Origin: CAYZTY01 sp964444665
GTDB lineage: Bacteria > Planctomycetota > Phycisphaerae > Sedimentisphaerales > CAYZTY01
DNA length: 64,000 bases
Direction of reading: 5' to 3'
Assembly: GCA_964444665.1 (NCBI GenBank)
Contig: CAYUIE010000001.1
Span: 1 to 64,000 of the forward strand
Every line of letters begins with the position of its first letter. Within the stretch, counting starts at the first letter, position 1. Positions 8,088 to 16,777 of this stretch are shown here, piece by piece. The position numbers and the translations under genes are program-made. Below the pieces are notes generated by a model. That model saw only the letters and a list, made by a program, of their open reading frames with translations, made no database searches and was not told the origin of the DNA.

Positions 8088-9518
8088 CTACATTTTTTTC
8101 GCGGTGGGTCCCTGGGGGCGCTTTTGATATCTTCTGATTCTCCATTTATGTATGAAAGACAAATCCTGCCAATTTTGCTCTACCCATCTGCCGTCAACTT
8201 TTTTCTTTCGTGAGACAAAATTTGCTTTGTTATAGACAGTTACCCGAATTAGCTTTCCCTCTGAATCATAGACGCTATATATCCCATCGATCATTCCCTG
8301 CGACCATGTGCCCTCGCTTGAGATTTTATTTGGGTCGGTGAATTGGTATTGTACATCTCTGCCGTGATATAAGTAGCTTTCAGGGTCAACCTCTATCTCA
8401 GAATAGATTTTTTCATTTAAATAGAATTGTTCTTTCAAACCTTTTGAGCCGTCCGGCCTTTCATATTCGACGATTTCAGATTTTACAAAACCCTTTCGCT
8501 CTACAAGAGAGACAATCGAAGAGCCTGCAAAAGCAGCCAACGGAAGACATAGGATGAACAAATATGCAATAAGCAGCGCCGCGGTGGAAAAAATGCCGCT
8601 TGGACGGAAAGAAATTTTTTCCCATATATCCCTGGTATGACTTGCAACGGCCCTGATGTCGAGAGGTGGGGGAAAATGCTCAAAAACTTTGTCGATGACG
8701 ACTTTCCCAATATCAGGAGGAATAATTTCGGAACCGATTTTTTTGCCGTCGATAGCAATGGCATCGGACAAATCGCGATATTTCCGGGATTGCTTAATTT
8801 CCATTGCCATCTTTGCAAGCTTAAACGGCGTCTTCACGGACCAAATGTTTATCAGTCCAAGCAACAAAAGCAGCCAGGCGTCCAGAGCAAAACCGACAAG
8901 AATCAATGCCAAGGCAGCAAAGATTCTGAAGCACAGCTCGAGGTATCGGTTTCTGGAGAAAAGTACCGTATGTAGGAATCGGCCGCCGTCCAAAGGATAG
9001 AAGGGCAGGAGATTGAAAACGTTGATAAGCAGGAACATAGAGGCCAGGGTGGAATACAACTCTTGAGCGGTTGCCGCGAACATAAACATAAAAACACAGC
9101 CGATGAGGATGCCTGGCATTGGGCCAAGTAAACTAACAATGGCTTCTTTATAAGCGGCGATGTCGCGTTTTTGGCCTGAGACGGCAGCGCCGAAAAAAGG
9201 TATGAAAAACATTTGCACGTTTCTGTAGCCGAACAATCGCATTCCTAAAAGGTGTCCCGTCTCGTGAATTAGTAAAACAATAATAATTATAATCAAGCCG
9301 TTCAGGCCGAAACTAAAAAGACCAAGCTGGAAAAATATCAGCAGAGAGAAGGCCAAAATCAGGAGATTTGAGACCCAGCTTTTTTTGTGTGTTTTTTGTT
9401 TTTCAATCTCGGCGAGAATCTCCTCGTAGGCCTGCTGTTGATTTTGCTGTTCTATTTGCTCGCTGTCGATTGGTGAATCATTATTTTCCGAAAAATCATT
9501 CGTCATACTATTATCCAA
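8088..9518 (-). CDS. M50-family site-2-type membrane metalloprotease
   Basis: 476 residues. An acidic, Gln-rich cytosolic N-terminus (1-45) precedes several membrane helices. The zinc motif HETGH lies in the helix IIIIIVLLIHETGHLLG near residue 85, and the second M50 motif NLLPFYPLDGGRFL near 170 supplies the third metal ligand. The C-terminal ~200 residues form a soluble region with YERPDGSKGLKEQFYLNEK and a W-G-Q-G-M-I-D-G repeat-like segment of unknown role. M50 proteases cleave membrane proteins within the bilayer, often to activate sigma factors; the substrate is unknown. Its start lies directly after the stop of the phospholipase-like gene (9520), so the two are likely co-transcribed. 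Confidence 0.85.
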   Translation of the reverse strand: MDNSMTNDFSENNDSPIDSEQIEQQNQQQAYEEILAEIEKQKTHKKSWVSNLLILAFSLLIFFQLGLFSFGLNGLIIIIIVLLIHETGHLLGMRLFGYRNVQMFFIPFFGAAVSGQKRDIAAYKEAIVSLLGPMPGILIGCVFMFMFAATAQELYSTLASMFLLINVFNLLPFYPLDGGRFLHTVLFSRNRYLELCFRIFAALALILVGFALDAWLLLLLGLINIWSVKTPFKLAKMAMEIKQSRKYRDLSDAIAIDGKKIGSEIIPPDIGKVVIDKVFEHFPPPLDIRAVASHTRDIWEKISFRPSGIFSTAALLIAYLFILCLPLAAFAGSSIVSLVERKGFVKSEIVEYERPDGSKGLKEQFYLNEKIYSEIEVDPESYLYHGRDVQYQFTDPNKISSEGTWSQGMIDGIYSVYDSEGKLIRVTVYNKANFVSRKKKVDGRWVEQNWQDLSFIHKWRIRRYQKRPQGPTAKKM

Positions 9519-9519
9519 A

Positions 9520-10575
9520 TTATGCTTTGGCCTTTGAGTTAAATTTTTTCAGTGCTGCTTTTTCTTTCTTAAGTATATCTTTTTGGAGCGGACAGGAAAG
9601 GTCTGCATCACTTACAACTTCAAGGAACCTTTTACGCGGACCTGTAAAATCCCTGTCGGCTGTCAATATCTTGTAGGCCTTATACAGCGCCGTCATGTAC
9701 ACTGTGGTTAATTCAACGGCCTTTTTGTAATAATCCAGGTATCCCGGTTTTTGTATGTATTTTTTAAAGTTGGGACCTTTACGGCCTTTTTTTTTGTATT
9801 CCTTGTCCGCCTTTTTGTAAGGTCCCACCTTTTGACTTGCTTGCAGAGTCATTAGCAACCCGTCGACCGCATCCTCTATTTCATCCTCGGTAGGTGCTGA
9901 GCTATAAGTTTCTATGAAGCCGCGCTGCAGAAAAAACCGGAACCAATCCCTGGTATTGTTCAGAGTATTTCCCCTGATACAGTCCGCCCAGCCTGCGAAA
10001 TCCTGCTTGAGAAACTCATACCTCGGGCCGCTTTTTTTCTCCAGGCGATACACCTCCTGATAGAGAAAATAATCCTGATAGACCTCCGCCTGTCTGTGAG
10101 TTTTTCTGTTTTTGCCGCTTTTGTAATAAGGCCCGGCAAGCTCATTTACAAGCGGATGAACAATCTGGTCCGCCGCTATATGACTCAAGTGACCGGCAAT
10201 ATAAGCAAGCTTTCTTTTATCATCCACATCGAGAATAACCTTCCTGCCTTCGCGCACGACGTCGCTGAAGGTAATCTCAATCAGCTTCAAAGGAAATTCA
10301 TTGGGCCTGCTCGAATGTAAATGATAGGCCCAGTATGTTATGCCCTTTGCCTGCACGTATCCATCCCGGATAATTTCCTTCAGCCCTTTAGGAAGAGAGA
10401 TGTAGTAATACAAGTCAGGCCCGATACTGCCAAGGTTCATATATGCCTTGTAGTTTTCTTTGGTTGAGGATTTATCCAGCATTTTTGCAAACTCGGCCAA
10501 ACCGGCGTCTTTATCTTCCTGGAGTTTTTTTAGTCCCTTGTGTGCTATCAGCATATGGGCGATATTTGCCGGCAT
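9520..10575 (-). CDS. Zinc-dependent phospholipase C-like protein (PF00882)
   Basis: 351 residues. The N-terminus MPANIAHMLIAHKG, followed by MNLGSIGPDLYYY and later YIAGHLSHIAADQIVHPLVNELAG, matches the zinc-dependent PLC/S1-P1-like fold in which several His and Asp residues bind zinc. No signal peptide is obvious, so the protein may act in the cytosol. C-terminal part is Lys-rich with predicted helices. Upstream of, and abutting, the M50 protease gene; the pairing suggests a shared membrane role, but this is inference. Confidence 0.8.
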   Translation of the reverse strand: MPANIAHMLIAHKGLKKLQEDKDAGLAEFAKMLDKSSTKENYKAYMNLGSIGPDLYYYISLPKGLKEIIRDGYVQAKGITYWAYHLHSSRPNEFPLKLIEITFSDVVREGRKVILDVDDKRKLAYIAGHLSHIAADQIVHPLVNELAGPYYKSGKNRKTHRQAEVYQDYFLYQEVYRLEKKSGPRYEFLKQDFAGWADCIRGNTLNNTRDWFRFFLQRGFIETYSSAPTEDEIEDAVDGLLMTLQASQKVGPYKKADKEYKKKGRKGPNFKKYIQKPGYLDYYKKAVELTTVYMTALYKAYKILTADRDFTGPRKRFLEVVSDADLSCPLQKDILKKEKAALKKFNSKAKA

Positions 10576-10720
10576 CGTGGCCTGTCCAAATTAGCGATGC
10601 TTTAGCCCCCAGCTTCTACGATAACGACGCGCACTAATCAGATTCTATCCGTGAAACAGGACGAGATAATTACAGCCGCTACCTTCGAGGATACATCTTT
10701 CTCAAGGGTGGGCTGCAAGT

Positions 10721-10975
10721 TTAATCAGTAATCTTATAAACGGTATCATGCTTTCTTACATGCTCGCTGACCTTTACGCCAATGGAGTCACCTGCTTTGG
10801 CCTCCTTGACGTCCACGTGGTCAATCTGCATTGAGTTAACAGTCAGCTCAAGGTCGGTGGTATTACCCTTTATGCGGATTTTATCCCCGAGTTTCAAAGC
10901 TGCTGTCAGCTCGATAGCGGCCACTACAGGATGGGCGAAGAAATCCGATATCGTTCCAATCTCTTCCTCAGCCAT
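10721..10975 (-). CDS. EF-Tu domain-2-like small protein
   Basis: 84 residues, a single beta-barrel similar to domain 2 of translational GTPases: VGTISDFF-like start, AAIELTAALKLGDKIRIKG, then SMQIDHVDVKEAKAGDSIGVKV. Stand-alone proteins of this type are annotated as translation elongation factor-like in many bacteria and archaea; no GTPase domain is present. A strong Shine-Dalgarno (GGAAGGAGA) precedes the ATG. Role unknown. Confidence 0.85.
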   Translation of the reverse strand: MAEEEIGTISDFFAHPVVAAIELTAALKLGDKIRIKGNTTDLELTVNSMQIDHVDVKEAKAGDSIGVKVSEHVRKHDTVYKITD

Positions 10976-11193
10976 TTGCCTATCTCCTTCCAGGTTTAGC
11001 TATTTGTCTTGTGAAATAGATATACATTGCGTGATATTGTAACTTAAAGGCTTTTAAGTGCAACCACCAATTTTCTTCAACCAGCCATTGCTTTCAGGCA
11101 AAAAATAATACTCCAAGTCCATCAAAACAAATGAGGTTTTCGTCGCAAGCTTCATTGTCTCTAAGTGGTTATATTCCACGATAAGTCGATGGA

Positions 11194-11940
11194 TTATTTG
11201 ACTTCCACGGAAGCCTGAGGATTGAAGGGGTTGGTCCTGACGGCAAGAGAAAAAAGATACGGATAATTGCCCTTTAGGTGCTCCATATAGGAGAGCCATT
11301 CGCGTACGAGCAGGCCGTAGGCCCTTTTTATATCGCCGGCTAAATGTTCATAGTCGGTATCGGGCAGGCCGTGGACCGTTTCTCTGTGTGAGAGCTCTTC
11401 GGCCAAATGAAAGACTGCCCAGAGAAGCTCGGTGAAATTCTCATGCTCCAGCAGATTCGGATTCTCCAGAAGTCTGAGAAGAAACCCCCTTTTTTCAATG
11501 AGAAGACTGCGCATCTTGTCGATGTTGCCCTTGTGGACATCGATTTTAAAATCCCGATTGTGAAGAATCTCTTCCATTTTGTCGAAGTGCTCCGGCGACC
11601 ATTCATTATCGACATTCAGATGTCTGCCGAAGCTCTCTGCCTCGGCGTCAAAAGCCCAAAAATGCTTCAACAAAGGCATTCCGACCTCGCTGAAAAAGGC
11701 GCCGATGACCATATTCAGCTTTTTAAGCATAGCTCTTTTTTCCCGGTCGCCGAGGACCTGATGTATAATCAGTGTTACGAGCAGCACCTCGATGAAAACA
11801 AAGGCAATGTCACCCACGAGATAAATGAAGATGTGGTGAGCATCGCGAAAAAATGCGAAGTGTATTAAATAGAAAAGTACCGAAAGAAGCACCAATAAAA
11901 GGCCAAGGGCAATCTGTCGGTAAAGCGGTCTTTTTTTCAT
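11194..11940 (-). CDS. Two-helix membrane protein of unknown function
   Basis: 248 residues. Two membrane helices near residues 8-30 and 35-62, then a long helical cytosolic domain with charged and Leu-rich segments (IEKRGFLLRLLENPNLLEHENFTELLWAVFHLAEEL). Not assigned to a named family. The ATG at 11940 is preceded by AGAGAAAAAT, a modest ribosome site. Monocistronic; the downstream 11054-11193 stretch shows no gene. Confidence 0.75.
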   Translation of the reverse strand: MKKRPLYRQIALGLLLVLLSVLFYLIHFAFFRDAHHIFIYLVGDIAFVFIEVLLVTLIIHQVLGDREKRAMLKKLNMVIGAFFSEVGMPLLKHFWAFDAEAESFGRHLNVDNEWSPEHFDKMEEILHNRDFKIDVHKGNIDKMRSLLIEKRGFLLRLLENPNLLEHENFTELLWAVFHLAEELSHRETVHGLPDTDYEHLAGDIKRAYGLLVREWLSYMEHLKGNYPYLFSLAVRTNPFNPQASVEVK

Positions 11941-12239
11941 ATTTTTCTCTTTGGGTTTTATTTAAATTTTTCCACTTTGTATGGCCTACGGTCTATACAG
12001 CCGGGGCAATACGACCGTCATAATACCGCCACCCAGGCTTTAATTGCAACATTTTTTAGCTCCTCATTTGATTCCGGATTGAATAATGCGTCATCAAAAC
12101 AGCCCAAAGAGGCGTATAAGCACTTTGCGGTTACTGACGGCATAGATAATTGTAGAACATAGAACGTAGAAGCCGATAAATATCACAGGTCCTGCACGAT
12201 TCAGTAATAGTCAAAATTGTACAGAATGAGAAGGCACAA
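11941..12239. other. Intergenic spacer between divergent genes
   Basis: About 300 bp between divergently transcribed genes. Only short, composition-driven frames are present. It probably holds the promoters of both flanking genes, but no clear -35/-10 pair could be chosen. Confidence 0.4.
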
Positions 12240-12920
12240 ATGGCCGGGAAAAAAATAACAAGGAAAATTCTTTTATATGTTATAGCCTTTGCTTTTATTG
12301 GGGTGCTGGTATACGTAGGACGCGGCTGGTTTTACGGAGCAGCAACCGTCCACAAGCTGCTGACGGAGAATAAGAATCTGAAGACGGCGATAACAAATCT
12401 GACGATTGAGGACCAGATTGGTTACGCAAAGGTGATTTCACAGGAAAATCGCGATGGTAAACTTTACACAACGGTGAAATTTGTCGAGACTGCCAGAGAT
12501 GACAAGTTCAGGAAAATACTCGAGAAGGAGTATATAATCGAGGGTAGTATAGTTCACTTCGATGCCTTGATTGTAAAGTTCGGCGATAAAATGGTGATGG
12601 ATGGGAAGAAAAAGGCTCTGTATCTTTGGCGAAGGGTATACAGCGAGAACACGGCCCCGGAAAACGGGCGGGCTGTTGAAGAGGCGGGCAAAGAACCTCT
12701 GCAGTATGGTGGCCTTCTGAAGGTTTTACCGATTAAGGAAAGAGATTTATTCTGGACGAGTATATGGGAACTGGCCAACGACCCGGACAAATTAAAGCAG
12801 TACGATATCGAAGCCGTCTACGGCAACGTTGTGTACTCAAAGCTGAAGAAGGGATTGATTTATATTTTTAAAATCACACCGGCCGGGCAGCTATATCCCG
12901 AGGTTGTGCCGGAGATGTAA
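12240..12920 (+). CDS. Membrane-anchored protein of unknown function
   Basis: 226 residues. One N-terminal membrane anchor (ILLYVIAFAFIGVLVYVG) followed by a soluble domain, probably outside the cytoplasm. A coiled-coil-like stretch (HKLLTENKNLKTAITNLT) precedes a beta-rich region (IGYAKVISQENRDGKLYTTVKFVET). Not recognised. SD GAGAAGG before the ATG. It is 18 bp upstream of the next gene, so the pair is probably an operon. Confidence 0.75.
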   Translation: MAGKKITRKILLYVIAFAFIGVLVYVGRGWFYGAATVHKLLTENKNLKTAITNLTIEDQIGYAKVISQENRDGKLYTTVKFVETARDDKFRKILEKEYIIEGSIVHFDALIVKFGDKMVMDGKKKALYLWRRVYSENTAPENGRAVEEAGKEPLQYGGLLKVLPIKERDLFWTSIWELANDPDKLKQYDIEAVYGNVVYSKLKKGLIYIFKITPAGQLYPEVVPEM

Positions 12921-12938
12921 ATTGAAAGGCAAGTTCAG

Positions 12939-13535
12939 ATGAACGCCGAACCGCCGGAAGGGTCGCAAATCAAACTTGAGAGGGATATGTATTCAACGAC
13001 CTACACCTGGGAAAACGGCCGAAAGAGTATTGGTCAGTATGGTGCCGCTGCGTTTATGATATTTTGGCTTTGTGGCTGGACGGTAGGCGGCGTTATGGCA
13101 GCGATAGCGTTTTTTACAGATGATGACATGCCGCTTTTTGGAAGATTATTTATGCTTTTCTGGCTGGGCGGCTGGGCCTGTGGTGAGGTGGCTGTGATTT
13201 ACAGCTTGTACCATATCTTCAAGGGGATTAAACCTTCGAGGTTAGTTTTATCTTCGAGGTGTTTTGAATATGAAACAGGAACAAAGCCCTTCAATTTTAA
13301 TAATTATCGCAGGAGCGAGGATTCAGAAAAAAGGCCCAAATTTTTCCAGAGTTTCCGCAATAAGAGTTACCGGATAGAATCAAACGACCCTTTCAATCTA
13401 CAGCTCGAACGGGTCGGTGAGAGACAAAGGCTCACCTTTGACGTCGGCGCCGAGAGAATTGAGATTGGGGACGTTCTTTCGGAGCCGGAAAGAGAGTGGC
13501 TTCACGAAGTCCTCAAAGAACACATTTCAAGATAA
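12939..13535 (+). CDS. Two-helix membrane protein of unknown function
   Basis: 198 residues. Two Gly/Trp-rich membrane helices (AAFMIFWLCGWTVGGVMAAIAFF and FMLFWLGGWACGEVAVIYSLYH region, residues ~36-58 and ~68-90) followed by a soluble, charged C-terminal domain with FDVGAERIEIGDVLSEPE and EREWLHEVLKEHI. The ending resembles bacterial PH-like membrane domains with an EREWL terminus, so a lipid- or membrane-surface role is possible. Second gene of a two-gene unit. Confidence 0.7.
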   Translation: MNAEPPEGSQIKLERDMYSTTYTWENGRKSIGQYGAAAFMIFWLCGWTVGGVMAAIAFFTDDDMPLFGRLFMLFWLGGWACGEVAVIYSLYHIFKGIKPSRLVLSSRCFEYETGTKPFNFNNYRRSEDSEKRPKFFQSFRNKSYRIESNDPFNLQLERVGERQRLTFDVGAERIEIGDVLSEPEREWLHEVLKEHISR

Positions 13536-13539
13536 TTCC

Positions 13540-13687
13540 CGCCCGCCCGGTGCATAAGCTGTTCGGCAAAGGTGTGCACTCTGTCAACGAGTATGACTGG
13601 AAGCAGTTTCTTGCCTTCGCAGACCGGCATCTTAGAATTGAAAAGCCCCCGAAACCAGCCAGAATATTAAAAGAAAACAAGAAATAA
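13540..13687 (+). pseudogene. C-terminal remnant of an esterase-like gene
   Basis: The reading frame ending at 13687 encodes VHKLFGKGVHSVNEYDWKQF and then LAFADRHLRIEKPP. This looks like the C-terminus of a glucuronoyl or acetylxylan esterase-type alpha/beta hydrolase (GxHSVNEYDWxxFLxFADxHL). No catalytic body is present upstream; the frame runs directly out of the 3' end of the preceding gene. Interpreted as a gene fragment; an intact short gene is unlikely. Confidence 0.4.
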
Positions 13688-13842
13688 ATCTTTCTAAAAA
13701 TTTGAGTGCTCAATAATCAATGAGAAAGGTCTATAAGTGACGAGCTAATTGATTTGCAGATTAATAATAACTAACGTAAGTCAGCAGGATAACTGCGATA
13801 GTAAGCGAATCGAATCAAATCTTTATCAAGCAAATAGTTCTT

Positions 13843-14415
13843 TCAAAAACTTCCATGCCCCTGCACAGGCTCCAAAATCTGCCTCGCTCTCCGATAATCA
13901 TATACCCCGACAAGCCGGTCGGCGGCCCGTTCAAGTGAGCCGGCGAATTCCATAATGTTCATCTCATAAAGCACGAGGTCGTGATGCCGAGGTGTCGTCC
14001 ATCGTGATTCGGTACTGCTCCACTTGTGGTTTTTGTAGCCGTGAGTGAAGGCAGCGTGACGTCCGACGCCGAACTCGCGCGCGAAGGAGTCGATAATCCA
14101 GTCAATTTCTTTGCCGGACGGCGTGATTACCGCATAGCGGTAGATGTACCTGCCTGTTTTGCCCCAGTGTGCGCCGCTGCCAGAGCCGAAAAGGTTAAGG
14201 GTTGTCTGCCAATAGTCGCCATAAACCGGGTCAGGATTGTGGGCGAGCGGTTTTCGGTAGGTAGGTTCGGTCTGGATAAACTGGTCGCGTTCATGAATGA
14301 TGCGAAGCTGGACCTGGTAGCCGCTTTTTGCGCTCAGGCCGGGCAGCAGCAGGCCGAAGTGGACCCTGCCGCCGGTGGTATGTGGGCCGAGTTTGCCGAT
14401 GGGCATAAAGTTCAT
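13843..14415 (-). pseudogene. Truncated alpha-amylase/branching-enzyme-like gene, CBM48 part
   Basis: 190 residues. The first ~150 follow the N-terminal beta-sandwich of GH13 enzymes (HFGLLLPGL near the start, YRYAVITPSGKEIDWIIDSF), and DLVLYEMNIMEFAGSLERAA is the entry to the GH13 barrel, normally followed by a LGVNAIEIMP strand. That strand and the rest of the catalytic barrel are absent. The last ~28 residues look out of frame: a one-base shift near 13893 gives an alternative helical ending SESEADFGACAGAWKFLKEL. It cannot be an active amylase. Could be a stand-alone carbohydrate-binding protein, but debris is more likely. Confidence 0.55.
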
Positions 14416-14719
14416 AACAGATACCCCTTTCTCACGCCTCGTTGCGTGAAGGTTCTGCTATCCTTTGAAATGCAAATCCATTCGCGGAATATTATGCTAA
14501 TCGTTATTGCCAAAAGCAAGAGAAAATTGTTATTGGTAACTGGTGAATGGTGAATCGAAATTTAGCTACCTGCGGACCTGGCTTCGCCGTGGCAAGCAAG
14601 CCCCACACTACAATATCCTACGCTGTATTCAGGATGACAAGGCGGAAAAAAGGACCAGCTATTGATTCTTATTGAAAAATACTCTTTAATGATATAGGTT
14701 TATCGTGTGCGAGTAAGGA
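14416..14719. other. Intergenic spacer, possible promoter for lipoprotein gene
   Basis: No gene seen. Near the right end TTGAAA and GATATAGG are separated by about 13-15 bp (14672-14700) and could act as a weak sigma-70 type promoter for the 14720 gene; this is a guess from short motifs. Confidence 0.3.
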
Positions 14720-16423
14720 GTGCGGTTCAGAAGATTAAAGGGCAAGCATATTCTGGGTAATCGTAGCTGTTTGTGGGGTATAATTTTATTGGCCGGTGTC
14801 AGTCTGTTTGCCGGATGTGCGATGCCGGTTAAGGGAGAACATAAAATTACCGAAGGATTGAAACCAACAAAAACCAGACTTAGTGTTACGGATAAATTGT
14901 CGTCCGAAGAGAGGGAACTGGCTGTAGAAACCGACGAATGGAAGGTGGTCCTGAGTCTTTTCTATAACGGCGGTATATACAAAATGTTCGACAAGATGTA
15001 TGACCCGACCCAGCAGGACAATTTAGTCACCGGGCCGGGCTACTGCCAGGGCGGCATCTTTGATTATAATGTATATCTGCTCGGTGACCAGGAGTTTACC
15101 ACGACAACGGGCTTGAACAGCGGGCCCGGCCGGGCATCGCTCGAGATTATAGAGAACACGCCTGTTCGGCTGCGCGTTCGGCAGAAGTGCCAACCTCGAT
15201 TGAATAACGGCGATGGTCCTGCGAACGATAAGTACGTTGAGCTGGATATGGTAGAGACAACGACGGAATGGACTTTCTATCCGACCGGCCGAGTTAATAT
15301 CAAATTCGATGCGGTGGTCGCAAAAGACTGGGACGGGATATGCTCACGGGGGCCCGGCGGCTCGGGAAAGGGCATCATCGCCGACGGCGACACGATTACG
15401 GCGGCGAATGGAACGGATTTCACGATTCCCTGGGTGACACACGGGGATACCATCGAAAGCACGGCAGGGGGGTGGGGGCCTGTACAGATTGTAAAACGCA
15501 TCGGCAAAGACACGCTGCGATTAGACACCGCGGTCAAGCCGGGCAAGAACCTGGATTTCATTATCCGTAGGCCGAATATTTTGGACGAGACCATTTCCAT
15601 CCATGCCGATGGCGATCCGGCAGCGGCACCGCGTAAAAGCTACTGGCAGGGAGGAAGTGACGGCGATGCGCTGTTCGAGAATAGCAGAAGCGACGGCGAT
15701 ATCTTCAGGGACGGGATGCCACCGGTTGAGAACGACTATGTTCTTGCGCACTGGGCACGGCCGCCGCGGGAGTTCGGAAGTCTGCTGGCATTGTACGAGC
15801 CTCTCGAGGGCGCCACTTATGCGGTCTTCAATGATGTATCGTGGAGAAACATTTCCTATACACAGATAGCGCGACGAGGATGGCGGCCGTTCGAGGAACA
15901 CCATCGTCATTTTATAGCCCAGTTGGGAACCGAGAAGGGCCGTGTCTTGCCCCGTATCAAGAGCGTTAACGATGCCCTGCCCTTCGCTAACGATTACCGA
16001 CATCCTTATGCCGTGGCCGGCAAGGGGACATTGCAGACGGGCGAGGGGATTTCCACTTATGGCTATCATTTAGCGAGTGGTGCTTACCACATTGTCGCGG
16101 ACAAGAATAAGACTGCTGAGATTGTCTTCGATGCCGGTCGCGGCGGAACCGCTGATTCGGCGATTGCCTATCAACAGCCGGCAGTGCTTGTGTCGGGCTT
16201 CGACGTAGCGGACAAGCGGTTGTGTGTGGAATTATCTAAGGACAGCGGCGCTACGTTCGAAGAGCTGCCGCGGTCGTGGTATAATGTGACGAAGCGCGCC
16301 GAGTCGTCCGAATTAGGTGGTGGCAGGCGCCTGCTGCAATTACTCTGCACAATTCCAACGACAGCTACCGGCAAAGACGCATGGGTCCTTCGATTGAGTG
16401 AAAAATCGCGCGGCAATCCGTAG
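14720..16423 (+). CDS. Large predicted lipoprotein of unknown function
   Basis: 567 residues. Signal peptide with lipobox LFAGC at residues ~29-33, so an outer- or inner-membrane lipoprotein. The mature part is beta-rich and Gly/Asp-rich (FYNGGIYKMFDKMYDP, YDPTQQDNLVTGPGYCQGG, VGRGG-like turns) with a C-terminal beta-sandwich-like domain (YHIVADKNKTAEIVFDAGRG). Family not recognised; a carbohydrate- or polymer-binding role is possible. The GTG at 14720 overlaps its AAGGAG, so the true start may be slightly downstream. The last ~145 codons and the following ~120 bp are duplicated at 22783-23310. Confidence 0.75.
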   Translation: MRFRRLKGKHILGNRSCLWGIILLAGVSLFAGCAMPVKGEHKITEGLKPTKTRLSVTDKLSSEERELAVETDEWKVVLSLFYNGGIYKMFDKMYDPTQQDNLVTGPGYCQGGIFDYNVYLLGDQEFTTTTGLNSGPGRASLEIIENTPVRLRVRQKCQPRLNNGDGPANDKYVELDMVETTTEWTFYPTGRVNIKFDAVVAKDWDGICSRGPGGSGKGIIADGDTITAANGTDFTIPWVTHGDTIESTAGGWGPVQIVKRIGKDTLRLDTAVKPGKNLDFIIRRPNILDETISIHADGDPAAAPRKSYWQGGSDGDALFENSRSDGDIFRDGMPPVENDYVLAHWARPPREFGSLLALYEPLEGATYAVFNDVSWRNISYTQIARRGWRPFEEHHRHFIAQLGTEKGRVLPRIKSVNDALPFANDYRHPYAVAGKGTLQTGEGISTYGYHLASGAYHIVADKNKTAEIVFDAGRGGTADSAIAYQQPAVLVSGFDVADKRLCVELSKDSGATFEELPRSWYNVTKRAESSELGGGRRLLQLLCTIPTTATGKDAWVLRLSEKSRGNP

Positions 16424-16465
16424 AATAGCAGGGGGCAGATACATATTTTTATCAGATGACAGATG

Positions 16466-16540
16466 TCAGGTGTTTTTTATCCTTTGACAGCATTTTGCCC
16501 TGAATAAGCCCGTGTCATTTTCGTCCAACGGCGGCGCTGT
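16466..16540 (-). pseudogene. 3' remnant of the methyltransferase gene
   Basis: Translated on the minus strand this stretch gives TAPPLDENDTGLFRAKCCQR then IKNT and a stop. The intact methyltransferase at 23236-23979 ends TIPPSDEDDTGWFRARCRQR, KNT, stop. It is the 3' end of a second copy of that gene, lying in the same position relative to the lipoprotein gene, and marks the right end of the segmental duplication. Confidence 0.8.
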
Positions 16541-16777
16541 AATCTTGCGTTGTGAGTACGGCGAGAGCATTCAGGTAATCACCTGCGGCTTCACGGTTCG
16601 CAGGTTATTATATAGCGATGACAGCTTCGATATTAGGAGGCGATTTTATATGCGGGGTGTATGTCAGATAGGGAACATCTATAGAAACGAAGCGACGAAG
16701 AGTCCGTTACCTACGAAATATTCTTCGCCACTATGAAAAAACTGAATCTATAAAAATCTACTTGCTCTTAAGCAATT
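16541..16777. other. Noncoding spacer downstream of the giant gene
   Basis: No supported gene. Unlike 15991-16540, this stretch has no counterpart near 23310 and so belongs to the segment between the two duplicate copies. No clear terminator hairpin was found. Confidence 0.4.

Noticed and set aside
11054..11299. 81-codon minus-strand frame downstream of the two-helix protein
   Set aside because: Half overlaps the real gene and the rest has no features.
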